A DNA stretch of 64,000 bases. Origin: Acidobacteriota bacterium (lineage in GTDB: Bacteria > Acidobacteriota > Vicinamibacteria > Vicinamibacterales > UBA2999). Below, in pieces: positions 26,170 through 35,128 of the stretch; within the stretch, counting starts at the first letter, position 1, and each line of letters opens with the position of its first letter. Under the pieces are notes generated by a model. That model searched no databases. It had not been told where the DNA came from and saw nothing but the letters and a program-made list of their open reading frames with translations. The stretch is from assembly GCA_963169195.1 (NCBI GenBank), contig CAUJDN010000029.1:1-64000 (forward strand), given 5' to 3'. The position numbers were made by a program, and so were the translations under genes.

Positions 26170-26304
26170 CCCCGTGCTTCGAACCCCCGTGCTTCGAACC
26201 CTCCGTGCTTCGAACCCCCGTGCTTCGAACCCCCGTGCTTCGAACCCCTCCGTGCTTCGAACCCCCGTGCTTCGAACCCTCCGTGCTTCGAACCCCCCGT
26301 GCTA
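26170..26304 (-). repeat. GGTTCGAAGCACGG tandem tract 3' of metK
   Basis: Eight units of 15-17 bases with core GTGCTTCGAAC on the plus strand (GTTCGAAGCAC in the metK sense direction). The first unit overlaps the metK TAG stop (GTAGCACGG). With the TonB tract it forms an inverted pair around about 140 bases of otherwise unassigned DNA. Of the 349 bases between the two genes, these tracts fill more than half. Confidence 0.85.
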
Positions 26305-27471
26305 CACCGCCTTCTGTAGCGCCGCGACCTTGTTCGTCGCTTCCCAGGTGAGGTCCTTGTCGTTCTTCCCGAAGTGGCCGTAGTTGGTCGTCTTCGAGTA
26401 GATGGGGCGCCGCAGGTTCAGCTGGGCGATGATCTCGGCCGGCTGGAAGCTGAAGACCTTGTTGATGGCCCGGATGATCCGCTGGTCCGGCACGACGCCG
26501 GTGCCGAACGTGTCCACGTGCACGCTCACCGGATCGGGGTGCCCGATGGCGTACGCGAACTGGATCTCGCACTTCGCCGCGAGCCCCGCGGCCACGACGT
26601 TCTTCGCGACCCAGCGGCCCATGTACGCCGCGCTGCGGTCCACCTTCGTCGGATCCTTGCCCGAGAACGCGCCGCCGCCGTGCCGGCCCATGCCGCCGTA
26701 GCTGTCCACGATGATCTTGCGCCCCGTGAGGCCCGAGTCGCCCTGCGGCCCGCCGATGACGAAGCGGCCGGTAGGGTTGATCAGGAACTCGGTCTCCGGC
26801 GTGAGCATCTTCGCGGGGAGCACCTTGCGGATGACCTCCTCGATGCAGAACGCCTCGATCGCCTCGTGGGAGGCGTCCGCCGCGTGCTGCGTCGAGATGA
26901 CGACGTTCGAGATGGCGACGGGCCTGCCGTTCTCGTAGACGACCGAGACCTGCGACTTGGCGTCGGGCCGCAGCCACGCCACCTTGCCCTGCTTGCGGAT
27001 CTTCGTGAGCTGCCGGCCGAGGCGGTGCGCGAACATGATGGGCGCCGGCATCAGCTCCGGCGTCTCGTTGCTGGCGTAGCCGAACATCAGGCCCTGGTCG
27101 CCGGCCCCCTGCTTGGCGGTCTTCTTGCCGGCGGCCCTGCGCGCGTCCACGCCCTGCGCGATGTCGGGCGACTGCTGCGTGACCAGCACGTTCACGAACA
27201 CGCGATCCGCGTGGAACACGTCATCGTCGTTCACGTAGCCGATCTCGCGGATGGCATCGCGCGCGATCTTGACGAAGTCGAGCTTCGCCTTCGTCGTGAT
27301 CTCGCCGCCGATGACGACGACGTTCGACTTGACGAACGTCTCGCAGGCCACGCGGCTGGTCCGATCCTGCGCGAGGCACGCGTCGAGGACCGCATCCGAA
27401 ATCGTGTCGGCGACCTTGTCGGGATGACCCTCGCCGACGGATTCCGAGGAGAAGATGTATCGGTTGCCCAT
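26302..27471 (-). CDS. metK: S-adenosylmethionine synthase
   Basis: A 389-residue enzyme of normal length that makes SAM from methionine and ATP in the cytoplasm. All three MetK hallmarks are present: GHPDK near the N-terminus ([18 protein letters not shown]), [12 protein letters not shown] (about 121-132), and the phosphate-binding loop [19 protein letters not shown] (about 265-283). It stands alone and is convergent with the TonB gene. A consensus-like promoter and a leader of about 125 bases with mutually exclusive hairpins precede it, so its expression is probably controlled by transcription attenuation. The stop codon lies inside the first unit of the TTCGAAGCACGG tract. Confidence 0.97.
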   Translation of the reverse strand: MGNRYIFSSESVGEGHPDKVADTISDAVLDACLAQDRTSRVACETFVKSNVVVIGGEITTKAKLDFVKIARDAIREIGYVNDDDVFHADRVFVNVLVTQQSPDIAQGVDARRAAGKKTAKQGAGDQGLMFGYASNETPELMPAPIMFAHRLGRQLTKIRKQGKVAWLRPDAKSQVSVVYENGRPVAISNVVISTQHAADASHEAIEAFCIEEVIRKVLPAKMLTPETEFLINPTGRFVIGGPQGDSGLTGRKIIVDSYGGMGRHGGGAFSGKDPTKVDRSAAYMGRWVAKNVVAAGLAAKCEIQFAYAIGHPDPVSVHVDTFGTGVVPDQRIIRAINKVFSFQPAEIIAQLNLRRPIYSKTTNYGHFGKNDKDLTWEATNKVAALQKAV

Positions 27472-27483
27472 TCACACTCCAAC

Positions 27484-27597
27484 AAAAAGGCCCGCGTTGG
27501 TCGCGGGCCTGGATCTCGCGACTTAGACAGTTCCCGCGTCCAGAGCGGGGCTGGACGCGATGCGGCCCTCAAGTCGGGGAAATCGCCGCACAAACGA
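27484..27597 (-). promoter_or_regulatory. metK leader with terminator / antiterminator pair (candidate riboswitch or attenuator)
   Basis: In the metK sense direction the leader shows three structures. The first is a stem in 27561-27590 (TGCGG with CCGCA). The second is a perfect nine-pair hairpin, CGCGTCCAG with CTGGACGCG (27535-27559). The third is a terminator, GGCCCGCG with CGCGGGCC (27489-27509), followed by TTTTTG only 12 bases before metK. GTCGCG (27517-27522) can instead pair with CGCGAC (27500-27505), which overlaps the terminator's 5' arm. No minus-strand gene lies upstream that would need terminating. No SAM-I or SAM-II consensus was recognised. Confidence 0.65.
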
Positions 27598-27603
27598 CCC
27601 TGT

Positions 27604-27632
27604 AGTATCGCCCGCTGGTCTTCGGCTGTCAA
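27604..27632 (-). promoter_or_regulatory. Sigma-70-type promoter of metK
   Basis: On the minus strand TTGACA (27627-27632) and GATACT (27604-27609) are 17 bases apart. The -35 is a perfect consensus, and the -10 matches four of six positions. Transcription would begin near 27597, giving a leader of about 125 bases before metK. Confidence 0.7.
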
Positions 27633-27753
27633 ACCCGGACAGGCCCTGCCTGGCCAGCATTTGGAGGCGGGTCCGGGCCTGCCGCCCGGCCAGACAACCC
27701 CAGGGGTCAAGAGCCCGGACCTCCGGCCGATAACCGGTTCTAAGGAGGGCCCT

Positions 27754-28635
27754 GTGCCGGACACCCCGGGGTCGCCCATCATGTCCTGGATTGCTCGCGC
27801 TCGCACCATGACCGCCGCCGTGGTGGCCACCGCCCTGTGGCCGCCGGTCACTACGCGCGCGCAGGCGACGGCACGCTGGGCCGTCTGCTACAGCGATCAG
27901 GCGGCGGCCGACGAGTTGGCGCGCTACGACCTGGTCGTGCTGGACCCGGACCGCCACCCCCCACTGGCGTCGCTCAGGGATCGCGGGCGCACGGTGCTCG
28001 CCTACCTGTCGCTGACGCAGATGGATCGGACGCGCGCGGCGTTCCCGGCGCTGCTCGAAGCCGACGTCATCCTGCATCGGCACGCGGTCTGGACCGGCGC
28101 CCACTACATCGACTTCCGCCATCCGGAGTGGAGCCGCCTCGTGCTCGACGATCTGGTGCCCCGCGCCCTCGCCGCGGGGTTCACCGGCCTGTTCCTCGAC
28201 ACGCTCGACGATGCCGGGTTCCTGGAGGAGCAGGACGCGAGCCGATACGCCGGGATGCGCGAAGCCGCGATTCGGCTCGTGCGGGCGATCCGGCACCGCT
28301 TTCCGGGCATCGTGCTCATGGTGAACCGTGGTTACGCACTGCTGCCCGACATTGCCCGCGAGATCGACATCCTCCTCGGCGAGTCGGTGGTGACGACCTA
28401 TGATGCCGCCCGCGACACTTACGTGCGCCTCCCGGAGGCCGATGTGGCGTGGCAGGTGGAGCGGCTGCGCCGCGGGCCGGTCCTCAACCCGCGGCTGCAG
28501 GTCTTCACGCTCGACTACTGGGATCCAGCTGACGCCGACGGCGTCCGCCGCGTCTACCGCGAGCAGCGGTCGAACGGCTTCGTGCCCTACGTCTCGACTC
28601 CGGCGCTCGACCGGCTGATCGACGAGCCGCGATGA
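27754..28635 (+). CDS. pelA1: PelA N-terminal part: GH114 glycoside hydrolase
   Basis: A 293-residue secreted protein of the GH114 (spherulin-4/endo-alpha-1,4-polygalactosaminidase) family, matching the hydrolase domain of PelA. The GTG at 27754 follows AAGGAGG at ideal spacing. Residues ~10-36 form a signal peptide, cut near TRAQA. The barrel shows LARYDLVVLDPD, TVLAYLSLTQ, YIDFRHPEW, GLFLDTLDDAG (likely catalytic Asp) and IVLMVNRGYALL. In Pseudomonas this activity is part of one large periplasmic PelA; here it is a separate gene that overlaps the deacetylase gene by four bases (ATGA). It would trim Pel polymer in the periplasm. Confidence 0.85.
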   Translation: MPDTPGSPIMSWIARARTMTAAVVATALWPPVTTRAQATARWAVCYSDQAAADELARYDLVVLDPDRHPPLASLRDRGRTVLAYLSLTQMDRTRAAFPALLEADVILHRHAVWTGAHYIDFRHPEWSRLVLDDLVPRALAAGFTGLFLDTLDDAGFLEEQDASRYAGMREAAIRLVRAIRHRFPGIVLMVNRGYALLPDIAREIDILLGESVVTTYDAARDTYVRLPEADVAWQVERLRRGPVLNPRLQVFTLDYWDPADADGVRRVYREQRSNGFVPYVSTPALDRLIDEPR

Positions 28636-30848
28636 TGCGTGCGGGGGTTCTCGGGATGGCCGTCGTGACGGCCCTCGGCCTCGCGCCGGCGGCGCCGGAC
28701 TCCAGCCTGCGGAGCGGGAGTGGCCCGGTACGCCGGTCCGTGCTCGCTCTGTACGACAGCGCGCGCGCCCCCGAACCGCGCGCCACCATCGTGCACGCCC
28801 TCGCCGAGATGCCGCTCAATCACCTGGGCCTGATCGTCCGGTACCACGATCTGCGGCAGGGCCTGCCCGGCCCCGATGCCCTTCGCGGCGTGCGCGGCGT
28901 CGTCACATGGTTCGAGAGCGACTCCATCCCGAATCCGCGCGCGTACCTGCGCTGGGTCGAGACGCTGGCGTCGTCGGGCATCCCACTGGCCTCGCTCGGC
29001 GCGCTCGGGGGCACCAGGGATGAACGTGGGCAGCCGATGCCGCTCGACGAGGTCAACCGCGCCTTTGAACGCCTGGGTTGGCGGTTCGAGGGCGGGTGGC
29101 ACACCACGACCACCGGCGCCGCCTTCAGCGTCAGCGAGCCCGGCCTCATCGGATTCGAACGGCCGCTGCCGCGGCTCGTTCCTCCCTATGCGACGGTGCA
29201 CGCGACCGCCCCCGACGCGCACGTCGCGCTTCGGGTGTCGGCGCGCCATCGGCCCCTCGGAGCCTCCGATCTGGTGATCGTCAGCCCGCGCGGTGCGTTC
29301 GTGGCACCGGGCTACGCCTACTTCTCGGACCGCGTCGGGGCGCGCGAGTTCCGCCAGTGGTACGTCAACCCGTTCGCGCTCTTCCGCATCGTGTTCCGGA
29401 CCGACGACATCCCCAAGCCTGACACGACGACCGTGTCCGGGCGGCGGATCTACTACAGCCACATCGACGGCGATGGATGGCGGAACCTGACACAGATCGA
29501 GCCGCATCGGAGCCGCTACGTGATCGCCGCCAGGGTCGTCCTCGACGAGGTCGTACGCAAGTACCCGGACCTGCCGGTGGCCGTGGCTCCGATCGTCGGC
29601 GACCTGGATCCGGAGTGGCACGGCACCGCCGAAAGCCTTGACATCGCCCGACAGCTCTTCGAGCTGCCGCACGTCGAGCCCGCGGTCCACACCTACAGCC
29701 ATCCCCTGGACTGGGCGCGCTTCGACACGCGCGCCGGTCGGCGCGTCACGCCGGTCGGCGCACGGGGCCCGGACGTCCTCACCGGTGAGGCATACGAGAA
29801 GCCCCGTGTCTACGACACCCGGCCGTTCAGCCTCCGCACGGAGGTGGAGGAGGCGGCGGCGTTCGTCGACGCGCTGCTGCCGCCCGGAAAGAGGGTGCGG
29901 TTGCTGCAGTGGAGCGGCGACACGCGACCGTTCGAGGAGGCACTGGTGCGCGTGAAACGCGCCGGCCTGGCGAACATCAACGGCGGCGACACGCGCTTCG
30001 ATCGCGAGTTCCCGTCCGCGGCGTGGGTCTCGCCCCTCGGTGCCTGGATCGGGCGCGAGCTGCAGGTCTACGCGTCCAACAGCAACGAGAACACGTACAC
30101 GGATCTGTGGCGCGACCGGTTCTTCGGCTTCTCGTTCCTCTCGCGCACGGTACGGAACACCGGGGAGCCGCGCCGGCTCAAGCCGTTCAACGTGTACTAC
30201 CACATGTATTCCGGCGAGCGGCTGTCCAGCCTCAATGCCGTGAAGGCGAACCTGGACTTCGCCCGCACCCTCCCGCTCGCACCCGTCGACGCCAGCCGCT
30301 TCAGCCGCATCGTCGAAGGGTTCTTCTCGACGGCGTTGGAGCCCGCAGGGCCGCGCCGCTGGCGCGTGCGTGACCGCGGCGCGTTGCAGACGATCCGTTT
30401 CGACGGTCCGGCGGCGACTCGTGTTGATTTCGCCGCATCGGTCGGCGTCATCGGTCAGCGGCACGAGCTGGGGAGCCTTTTCGTCGCCCTGGACGAGGCC
30501 GTCGAGACGCCGATCATCGCGCTCACGCCGGTCGCCGACCCCGCGGGCGCGCGGCCCGACCCGGGACCGTATCTCGTCGAGTCTCGCTGGCGCGTCCACG
30601 ACGTGCAGCGGGCCGCCGACCGCCTGCGCTTCGTGTCGGAAGGGTACGGGGCGGGGGAAGCGCTGTGGCACTGGCCTGGGGTGGACGCGACGACCGTGGT
30701 CTGGCGAACGGCGAGGGGCCGCTCCGGGCGTGCCGTGGTGCGGCCTGATGGGTCCGGCCGGCTGGCGCTCGGCCTGCCGGCGCTCGACGGCGAACCGGTC
30801 GAGGTGACCATCACGGCCGCAGGACGGGAGCCCCATGGCGTCCGGTGA
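28632..30848 (+). CDS. pelA2: PelA C-terminal part: polysaccharide deacetylase
   Basis: A 738-residue secreted protein with a signal peptide at residues 1-20. It corresponds to PelA without its hydrolase domain. The deacetylase site is visible: SHIDGDGW (Asp279/Asp281) and the metal motif H353-TYS-H357 in VHTYSHPLDW, followed by LQWSGDTRP and ASNSNENTYTD. C-terminal beta-rich regions follow. It would remove acetyl groups from N-acetylgalactosamine-rich Pel polymer in the periplasm, making it cationic. It starts inside the last codons of the GH114 gene and ends 14 bases inside pelB, so translation is coupled. The split of PelA into two polypeptides is the unusual point. Confidence 0.85.
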   Translation: MMRAGVLGMAVVTALGLAPAAPDSSLRSGSGPVRRSVLALYDSARAPEPRATIVHALAEMPLNHLGLIVRYHDLRQGLPGPDALRGVRGVVTWFESDSIPNPRAYLRWVETLASSGIPLASLGALGGTRDERGQPMPLDEVNRAFERLGWRFEGGWHTTTTGAAFSVSEPGLIGFERPLPRLVPPYATVHATAPDAHVALRVSARHRPLGASDLVIVSPRGAFVAPGYAYFSDRVGAREFRQWYVNPFALFRIVFRTDDIPKPDTTTVSGRRIYYSHIDGDGWRNLTQIEPHRSRYVIAARVVLDEVVRKYPDLPVAVAPIVGDLDPEWHGTAESLDIARQLFELPHVEPAVHTYSHPLDWARFDTRAGRRVTPVGARGPDVLTGEAYEKPRVYDTRPFSLRTEVEEAAAFVDALLPPGKRVRLLQWSGDTRPFEEALVRVKRAGLANINGGDTRFDREFPSAAWVSPLGAWIGRELQVYASNSNENTYTDLWRDRFFGFSFLSRTVRNTGEPRRLKPFNVYYHMYSGERLSSLNAVKANLDFARTLPLAPVDASRFSRIVEGFFSTALEPAGPRRWRVRDRGALQTIRFDGPAATRVDFAASVGVIGQRHELGSLFVALDEAVETPIIALTPVADPAGARPDPGPYLVESRWRVHDVQRAADRLRFVSEGYGAGEALWHWPGVDATTVVWRTARGRSGRAVVRPDGSGRLALGLPALDGEPVEVTITAAGREPHGVR

Positions 30849-33800
30849 CGTTGCCGCGCCCGCCCGCATGCGCGCCGACCTCCGACGCTACCAGTATGGC
30901 GCGGTCCTGCTGGCCCTGCTGGCCCTGGCGCTCGGCGGGCTGCTGCTCCCGCGCGGCGACGAGCTGCTCCTGATTCACGTGAGGAACCACGACATCGCTC
31001 GTGCCCGGGCGATGCTCGCCGACGCGAGCCGCCAGGAGGTGACCACCACGGCGTCGGTAGTGGCCCACAACGAACTGCACCTGATGGAGGGACGGGTGGA
31101 CGAGGCGCTGGCCACCCTCGAGTCCTACGCCGCGGCGAATCCCTCGAACGTCCCGGCCTGGAGGCGGCTGGCGCGCATGTATGCCGACGCGCAGCGGCTG
31201 GACGACGAGGTCAAGGCGCTGGCGAGGGTGTACGAGCTGGAGCCGTCAGCCGATCTCGCCCGCACGCTCGGCACGTTGTATCGCTGGATCGGTGACGAGA
31301 CCGCCGAGTGCGCCCTCCTGCTCGACCTCGTGAGCAGTGGCGAGGCGACAGCCGACGAGCACGTCCGCGGCGCGCGGCTGGCGGCGGCTCTCGGCGACGG
31401 CGACGGTGCCCTCGACGCCCTCGAGCGATTTCGCCGTTCGCAACCGGGCGCCATCGACTACCCCGCCCTGGAGCTGTATGCCAGCCTGCTCGTCGAGCAC
31501 AAGGGACTGGCCGCGCTCGGCCCGATGATCGAGCCGCTGCCCGTCGTCCAGGCCGATCCCGAAGTGCTGCTCCTTCTGGCGCGGGCGCTCTCATCCTGGG
31601 GGCGGCCGGACGCGGCGGTCGCGCTGTTCGATCGGCCGCCGGGCGTCGAGGTGCCGCCGGACCGGCTGGCGCTGCAGGCTCGCATCGCAATCGGCACGTC
31701 CGAGGCGCACGCCACGGCGCGCAAACTCGCCGGCCGGCAGTCGCTCACCGGCGAGGCGCTCGCCGCGGTCGTTGACCTCCTGTTGTCGGTGAGCGACTAC
31801 GAGACGCTGACGACCGTACTGGCGCGTGCCTCGCGGCCGGTCGACGCTTTACTGGTCGGACGGGCCATTGGCCACGCCGCGTCGGCTGGTGCGACAGGGG
31901 TCGCGATCGACCTCATCGCGCGCTTCGGCGACGCCGGCCTCGCCGATTGGCCCATGCTGGGCCTCGCGCTCTCCATGGAGCGTGGCGACGAGGAGGCGGC
32001 GCGCCGCTGGATAGTGGCGATCGACCGCGGCTCGCCGACCGCGGAGGAGTCGGCGGCCGTCGCGCAGGCGGAGGTGCGGCTTGGCCGGCACGAGCAGGCG
32101 TTCGTGCGCCTGGCAGCGCTCGCCCCTTCCCGCGAGACGCCAGCATGGGCGCTGACCGATCTGGCGAACGCCGCGGTCGCTGTCGGTCGTGTCGACGAAG
32201 CGCTGACGACGCTGGCCGCGTCGGCGGCGCCGACGGCAGGCTACGCCTGGGCGACGCTGACGGCCCGGGCGGGCGAGGCCGACGATATCACGCGCTGGCT
32301 CGCATCGCCGGCCGGCCGTGCGGCGGAGCCCGGGACGCTGCGCGACGTGTACTACCTGCTGGCCGATCGCGGGCACTCCGACGTCGCGATCGCGGTGGCG
32401 GAGCAGCTGTTCGCGCAGAACCGGACGGCCGGGAGCGGCCGGCTGCTCGGCGAGGCGCTGCTCGCCGCCAACCGTCCGGTCGAGGCGCTGGCGCCCCTGA
32501 AGCTCGCGAGCGCCACCGTCGCCGAAGCGCGGCGGGCCTACGAAGCAGCACTGGTGGGGGCGCTGCAGGCGGGCGCCTCCGTTCACGCCGAAGCGGTCAC
32601 AGCGCTCTCCCGCGGCCTTGGTGAGTCGAGCCCGTCGAGCGATCGCCGTGCCTTGATCGTGGAAGGACTGTGGATCGCAGGCGAGCGGTCGGCGATCCAC
32701 GAGCACGTCCTCGCCCTCGCCGCCGCCGATCTTCCGCGGTGGCTGAGCGTGCTCGTCGAGACCGCCGGCAGCACCGACGACGGCGGTCGCGCCATGGCGC
32801 TCGTGGCCGCCAGCCTGGACGAGGACTCGTCCGCGGCCCCAGCCGCCGCTGCGGCACGCTGGCGGAGCGATCGCGTTCAGGCGCTCATGGCGCTGGGCGC
32901 ACCGGACGCCGTCCTCCTGCCGCACCTGCGCCGTCAGGCGGAGGACGTCGGCGGCAGCTGGGTGTTTGCGTACGACGAGCGGCTGGCCGCGGCGGGCCTT
33001 CGCGCCGAACAGGTGTCGCTGTGGAGCATGGTCGGGCGATCGGCCGCCTCGGGAGTCGAGCTGCGCCGTGGCGCCGCCGCTCGTCTCGTGGAGCTCGACG
33101 CGGTCGCCCCGGCCACGGCCGTGCTCGCGGATCTCGCCGACGATGCCGGCCCGGCGGACCCGGATGTCGTGCAGCTGGTGGCGCTCTGGGGCGCCGTGGC
33201 CGATGCCCACGCGCGGGCGTGGCTGCTGGCGCGGCTGCAGCGCGCGAGCCCGGCTGACCAGCCGGCCTGGATCGCGCACCTTCTCCAGACCGGTGGCGCC
33301 TCGCTCGTCGTCGCGGCGATGCCAGGGCTGCCCCGAGGCGCGACACCGGCGCTCGTCGACGCCTGGCTCGCGGCGCACGCGACGTCGATGGATCGGGCGC
33401 ACCTCGCCGGCGCGCTGCAGCAGATCCTGCTCCAGCCGTCGCCGTCGACGAGGGACCTGCGCGCGGCGGCGCGCACCGCCCTCGCGCACGAGCTGCCAGG
33501 CCTGGCGGCTGACGCCTACACGCTCGTCGTCGCCCGCGATCCCTCGGATGGCGAGGCGCTGCGGTGGCTCGGTGCGCTGGCCTTCTACGACGGGCGCACG
33601 CGGACGGCCCGGGCATGGCTCGAGCGATACGTGGCCGGCGGCGGCGGCGAGCCGGAGAGCCTCTACCAGCTCGGCGAGATCGCGCGATCCGACGGCGACC
33701 TTTCGCGGGCCCGCGGCTTCTTCGATCGCGCGCGGGCGGCGCTCGATGCCCGCGCGCAGGGCGACGTGGACCAGGCCCTGCTGGCCAATACGCTCGTGCG

Positions 33801-35127
33801 GCTCGAGGACCGGGCGGCCGCGCGCGCCGTCTTCGACCGGCTGCTGGCGGAGGCGCCTGCCCGTGACCACGTGCGGGCCGATTACGGGGCCGCGCTGCTG
33901 GCGTGGGGCGAGGTGGGCGCCGCGCGCGCCGTGCTCGACCTGGCGCCGACACCGGCGGACGCGACCGACGCGAGCCGGGCCAGCGGCCGGCGGCGGCTGG
34001 ACCTGTTGCGCACGCAGGCCCTCACCGAGTCGGGCCGGTACGCGGAGGCCCTGCGGGTGCTGGAGGCGCTCGAGACCCGCGTTCCGACCGATCCCGACGT
34101 GCTGGTGACCCGTGCGGGCTTCGATCACGTCCGCGGGAGGGCGGCGGCGGCGGATCGGGCCGTGGCGCGTGCCGTCGAGGCGGCGCCGCAGCGAGAGGAC
34201 ATCGAGCGACAGCTCATCGCCCGCGCCCAGCAACGCTCGCCGCGGGCCGGCATCGAGACGGAGCGTCGGGTGATCACCGGCGGCTGGGAGGAGCAGTACG
34301 TCCGCGCGAGCGCGCAGACCGGGCCGATCGCCGACGCGCCGGTGGCCGTCACCCTGGAGCGGCTGCGGCTCAGCGCACGCCAGGTCCGTGGGGCGCAAGG
34401 CTCCGTCGCGCCGCTCGAGACGGAACTCAGCCGGTTCGATGCCAGCGCCACGTGGCGCGTCGGCGCCGACACGCTCGTCGGCGGAGCCGTGTTCGGCACC
34501 GGCCGCGGTGTGGGAGCCGGCGTCCGGCTCACCCGCGACGACCTCCGCGGCCGCTCGGAGCTGCTTGGCGAGGCGGGACGTCCCTTCTGGGAATTCCTCG
34601 AAACGGCCGCTGACGATGGCCGCCGCGATCGAATTGCCGTGCAGCGCCAGTGGCGGTTCCGGCCCGATACCGCCGCATGGATCTACGGCGGGTGGCATCG
34701 CTACCGCGTGGCGGCCGGCGCGCACACCGATTCTGCGGCACTCACACTGGGTGTGGTGCACACCGTTCGAGGCGCGCGGCCCTCGCTGGCGCTGCAGTAC
34801 GGCCTCGACAAGGAACAGCGACTCGGCGCGACGCTCGTGGCGACGTCGGACGGCAGCGTCTTCATGCCGATCCCGCTGATGAGCCGCGAGGTTCATCTGC
34901 TCGGGGCCGTGGTGCGAACCGGTCTGGAAGCCGGGTGGCAGTTCGAGGGAGCCGGCGGCTACACGGTCGATCGGCTTGGCGGACGGGGCGGGTTCTTCAC
35001 CGCGCGCCTGACGCCGCCGCCGGCCGCCCGCACCGGCGTCGAGCTCTGGGCCGAGCATCGCCTGTTCGTCCTCGCGACCTCGCAGCGCGTGTTTCGCGCC
35101 GGCGCCCGGCTCAAGGTGCGGTTCTGA
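30835..35127 (+). CDS. pelB: PelB: TPR scaffold and outer-membrane Pel export porin
   Basis: A 1430-residue protein, longer than Pseudomonas PelB (about 1190). A single N-terminal membrane helix (about residues 16-34) is followed by a very long array of helical TPR-type repeats (to about 1130), then a region of alternating beta strands to the end (EEQYVRASAQTGPIADAP, GADTLVGGAVFGTGRGVG, and a terminal RLKVRF ending in Phe, as in outer-membrane barrels). PelB holds PelA on its TPRs and exports polymer through its barrel. The ATG at 30835 follows GGGAG and overlaps pelA2. The extra length is all in the repeat region. Confidence 0.88.
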   Translation: MASGDVAAPARMRADLRRYQYGAVLLALLALALGGLLLPRGDELLLIHVRNHDIARARAMLADASRQEVTTTASVVAHNELHLMEGRVDEALATLESYAAANPSNVPAWRRLARMYADAQRLDDEVKALARVYELEPSADLARTLGTLYRWIGDETAECALLLDLVSSGEATADEHVRGARLAAALGDGDGALDALERFRRSQPGAIDYPALELYASLLVEHKGLAALGPMIEPLPVVQADPEVLLLLARALSSWGRPDAAVALFDRPPGVEVPPDRLALQARIAIGTSEAHATARKLAGRQSLTGEALAAVVDLLLSVSDYETLTTVLARASRPVDALLVGRAIGHAASAGATGVAIDLIARFGDAGLADWPMLGLALSMERGDEEAARRWIVAIDRGSPTAEESAAVAQAEVRLGRHEQAFVRLAALAPSRETPAWALTDLANAAVAVGRVDEALTTLAASAAPTAGYAWATLTARAGEADDITRWLASPAGRAAEPGTLRDVYYLLADRGHSDVAIAVAEQLFAQNRTAGSGRLLGEALLAANRPVEALAPLKLASATVAEARRAYEAALVGALQAGASVHAEAVTALSRGLGESSPSSDRRALIVEGLWIAGERSAIHEHVLALAAADLPRWLSVLVETAGSTDDGGRAMALVAASLDEDSSAAPAAAAARWRSDRVQALMALGAPDAVLLPHLRRQAEDVGGSWVFAYDERLAAAGLRAEQVSLWSMVGRSAASGVELRRGAAARLVELDAVAPATAVLADLADDAGPADPDVVQLVALWGAVADAHARAWLLARLQRASPADQPAWIAHLLQTGGASLVVAAMPGLPRGATPALVDAWLAAHATSMDRAHLAGALQQILLQPSPSTRDLRAAARTALAHELPGLAADAYTLVVARDPSDGEALRWLGALAFYDGRTRTARAWLERYVAGGGGEPESLYQLGEIARSDGDLSRARGFFDRARAALDARAQGDVDQALLANTLVRLEDRAAARAVFDRLLAEAPARDHVRADYGAALLAWGEVGAARAVLDLAPTPADATDASRASGRRRLDLLRTQALTESGRYAEALRVLEALETRVPTDPDVLVTRAGFDHVRGRAAAADRAVARAVEAAPQREDIERQLIARAQQRSPRAGIETERRVITGGWEEQYVRASAQTGPIADAPVAVTLERLRLSARQVRGAQGSVAPLETELSRFDASATWRVGADTLVGGAVFGTGRGVGAGVRLTRDDLRGRSELLGEAGRPFWEFLETAADDGRRDRIAVQRQWRFRPDTAAWIYGGWHRYRVAAGAHTDSAALTLGVVHTVRGARPSLALQYGLDKEQRLGATLVATSDGSVFMPIPLMSREVHLLGAVVRTGLEAGWQFEGAGGYTVDRLGGRGGFFTARLTPPPAARTGVELWAEHRLFVLATSQRVFRAGARLKVRF

Positions 35128-35128
35128 C

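Noticed and set aside
26170-26304. CRISPR array in the TTCGAAGCACGG repeats
   Set aside because: Units are 15-17 bases with no spacers of constant length and no cas genes; it is a simple tandem tract.
25957-26304. tRNA genes suggested by repeated GGTTCGAA (T-arm like)
   Set aside because: No acceptor, D or anticodon stems can be formed around these motifs; GTTCGAA is part of the tandem unit.
27472-27600. Known SAM-I or SAM-II riboswitch before metK
   Set aside because: The hairpins and terminator are clear, but the conserved cores of these classes could not be found by eye, so no class is named.
27640-27753. c-di-GMP riboswitch before the pel operon
   Set aside because: The region has ACCTCCGGCC-like bases but not the conserved GEMM core or its paired stems.
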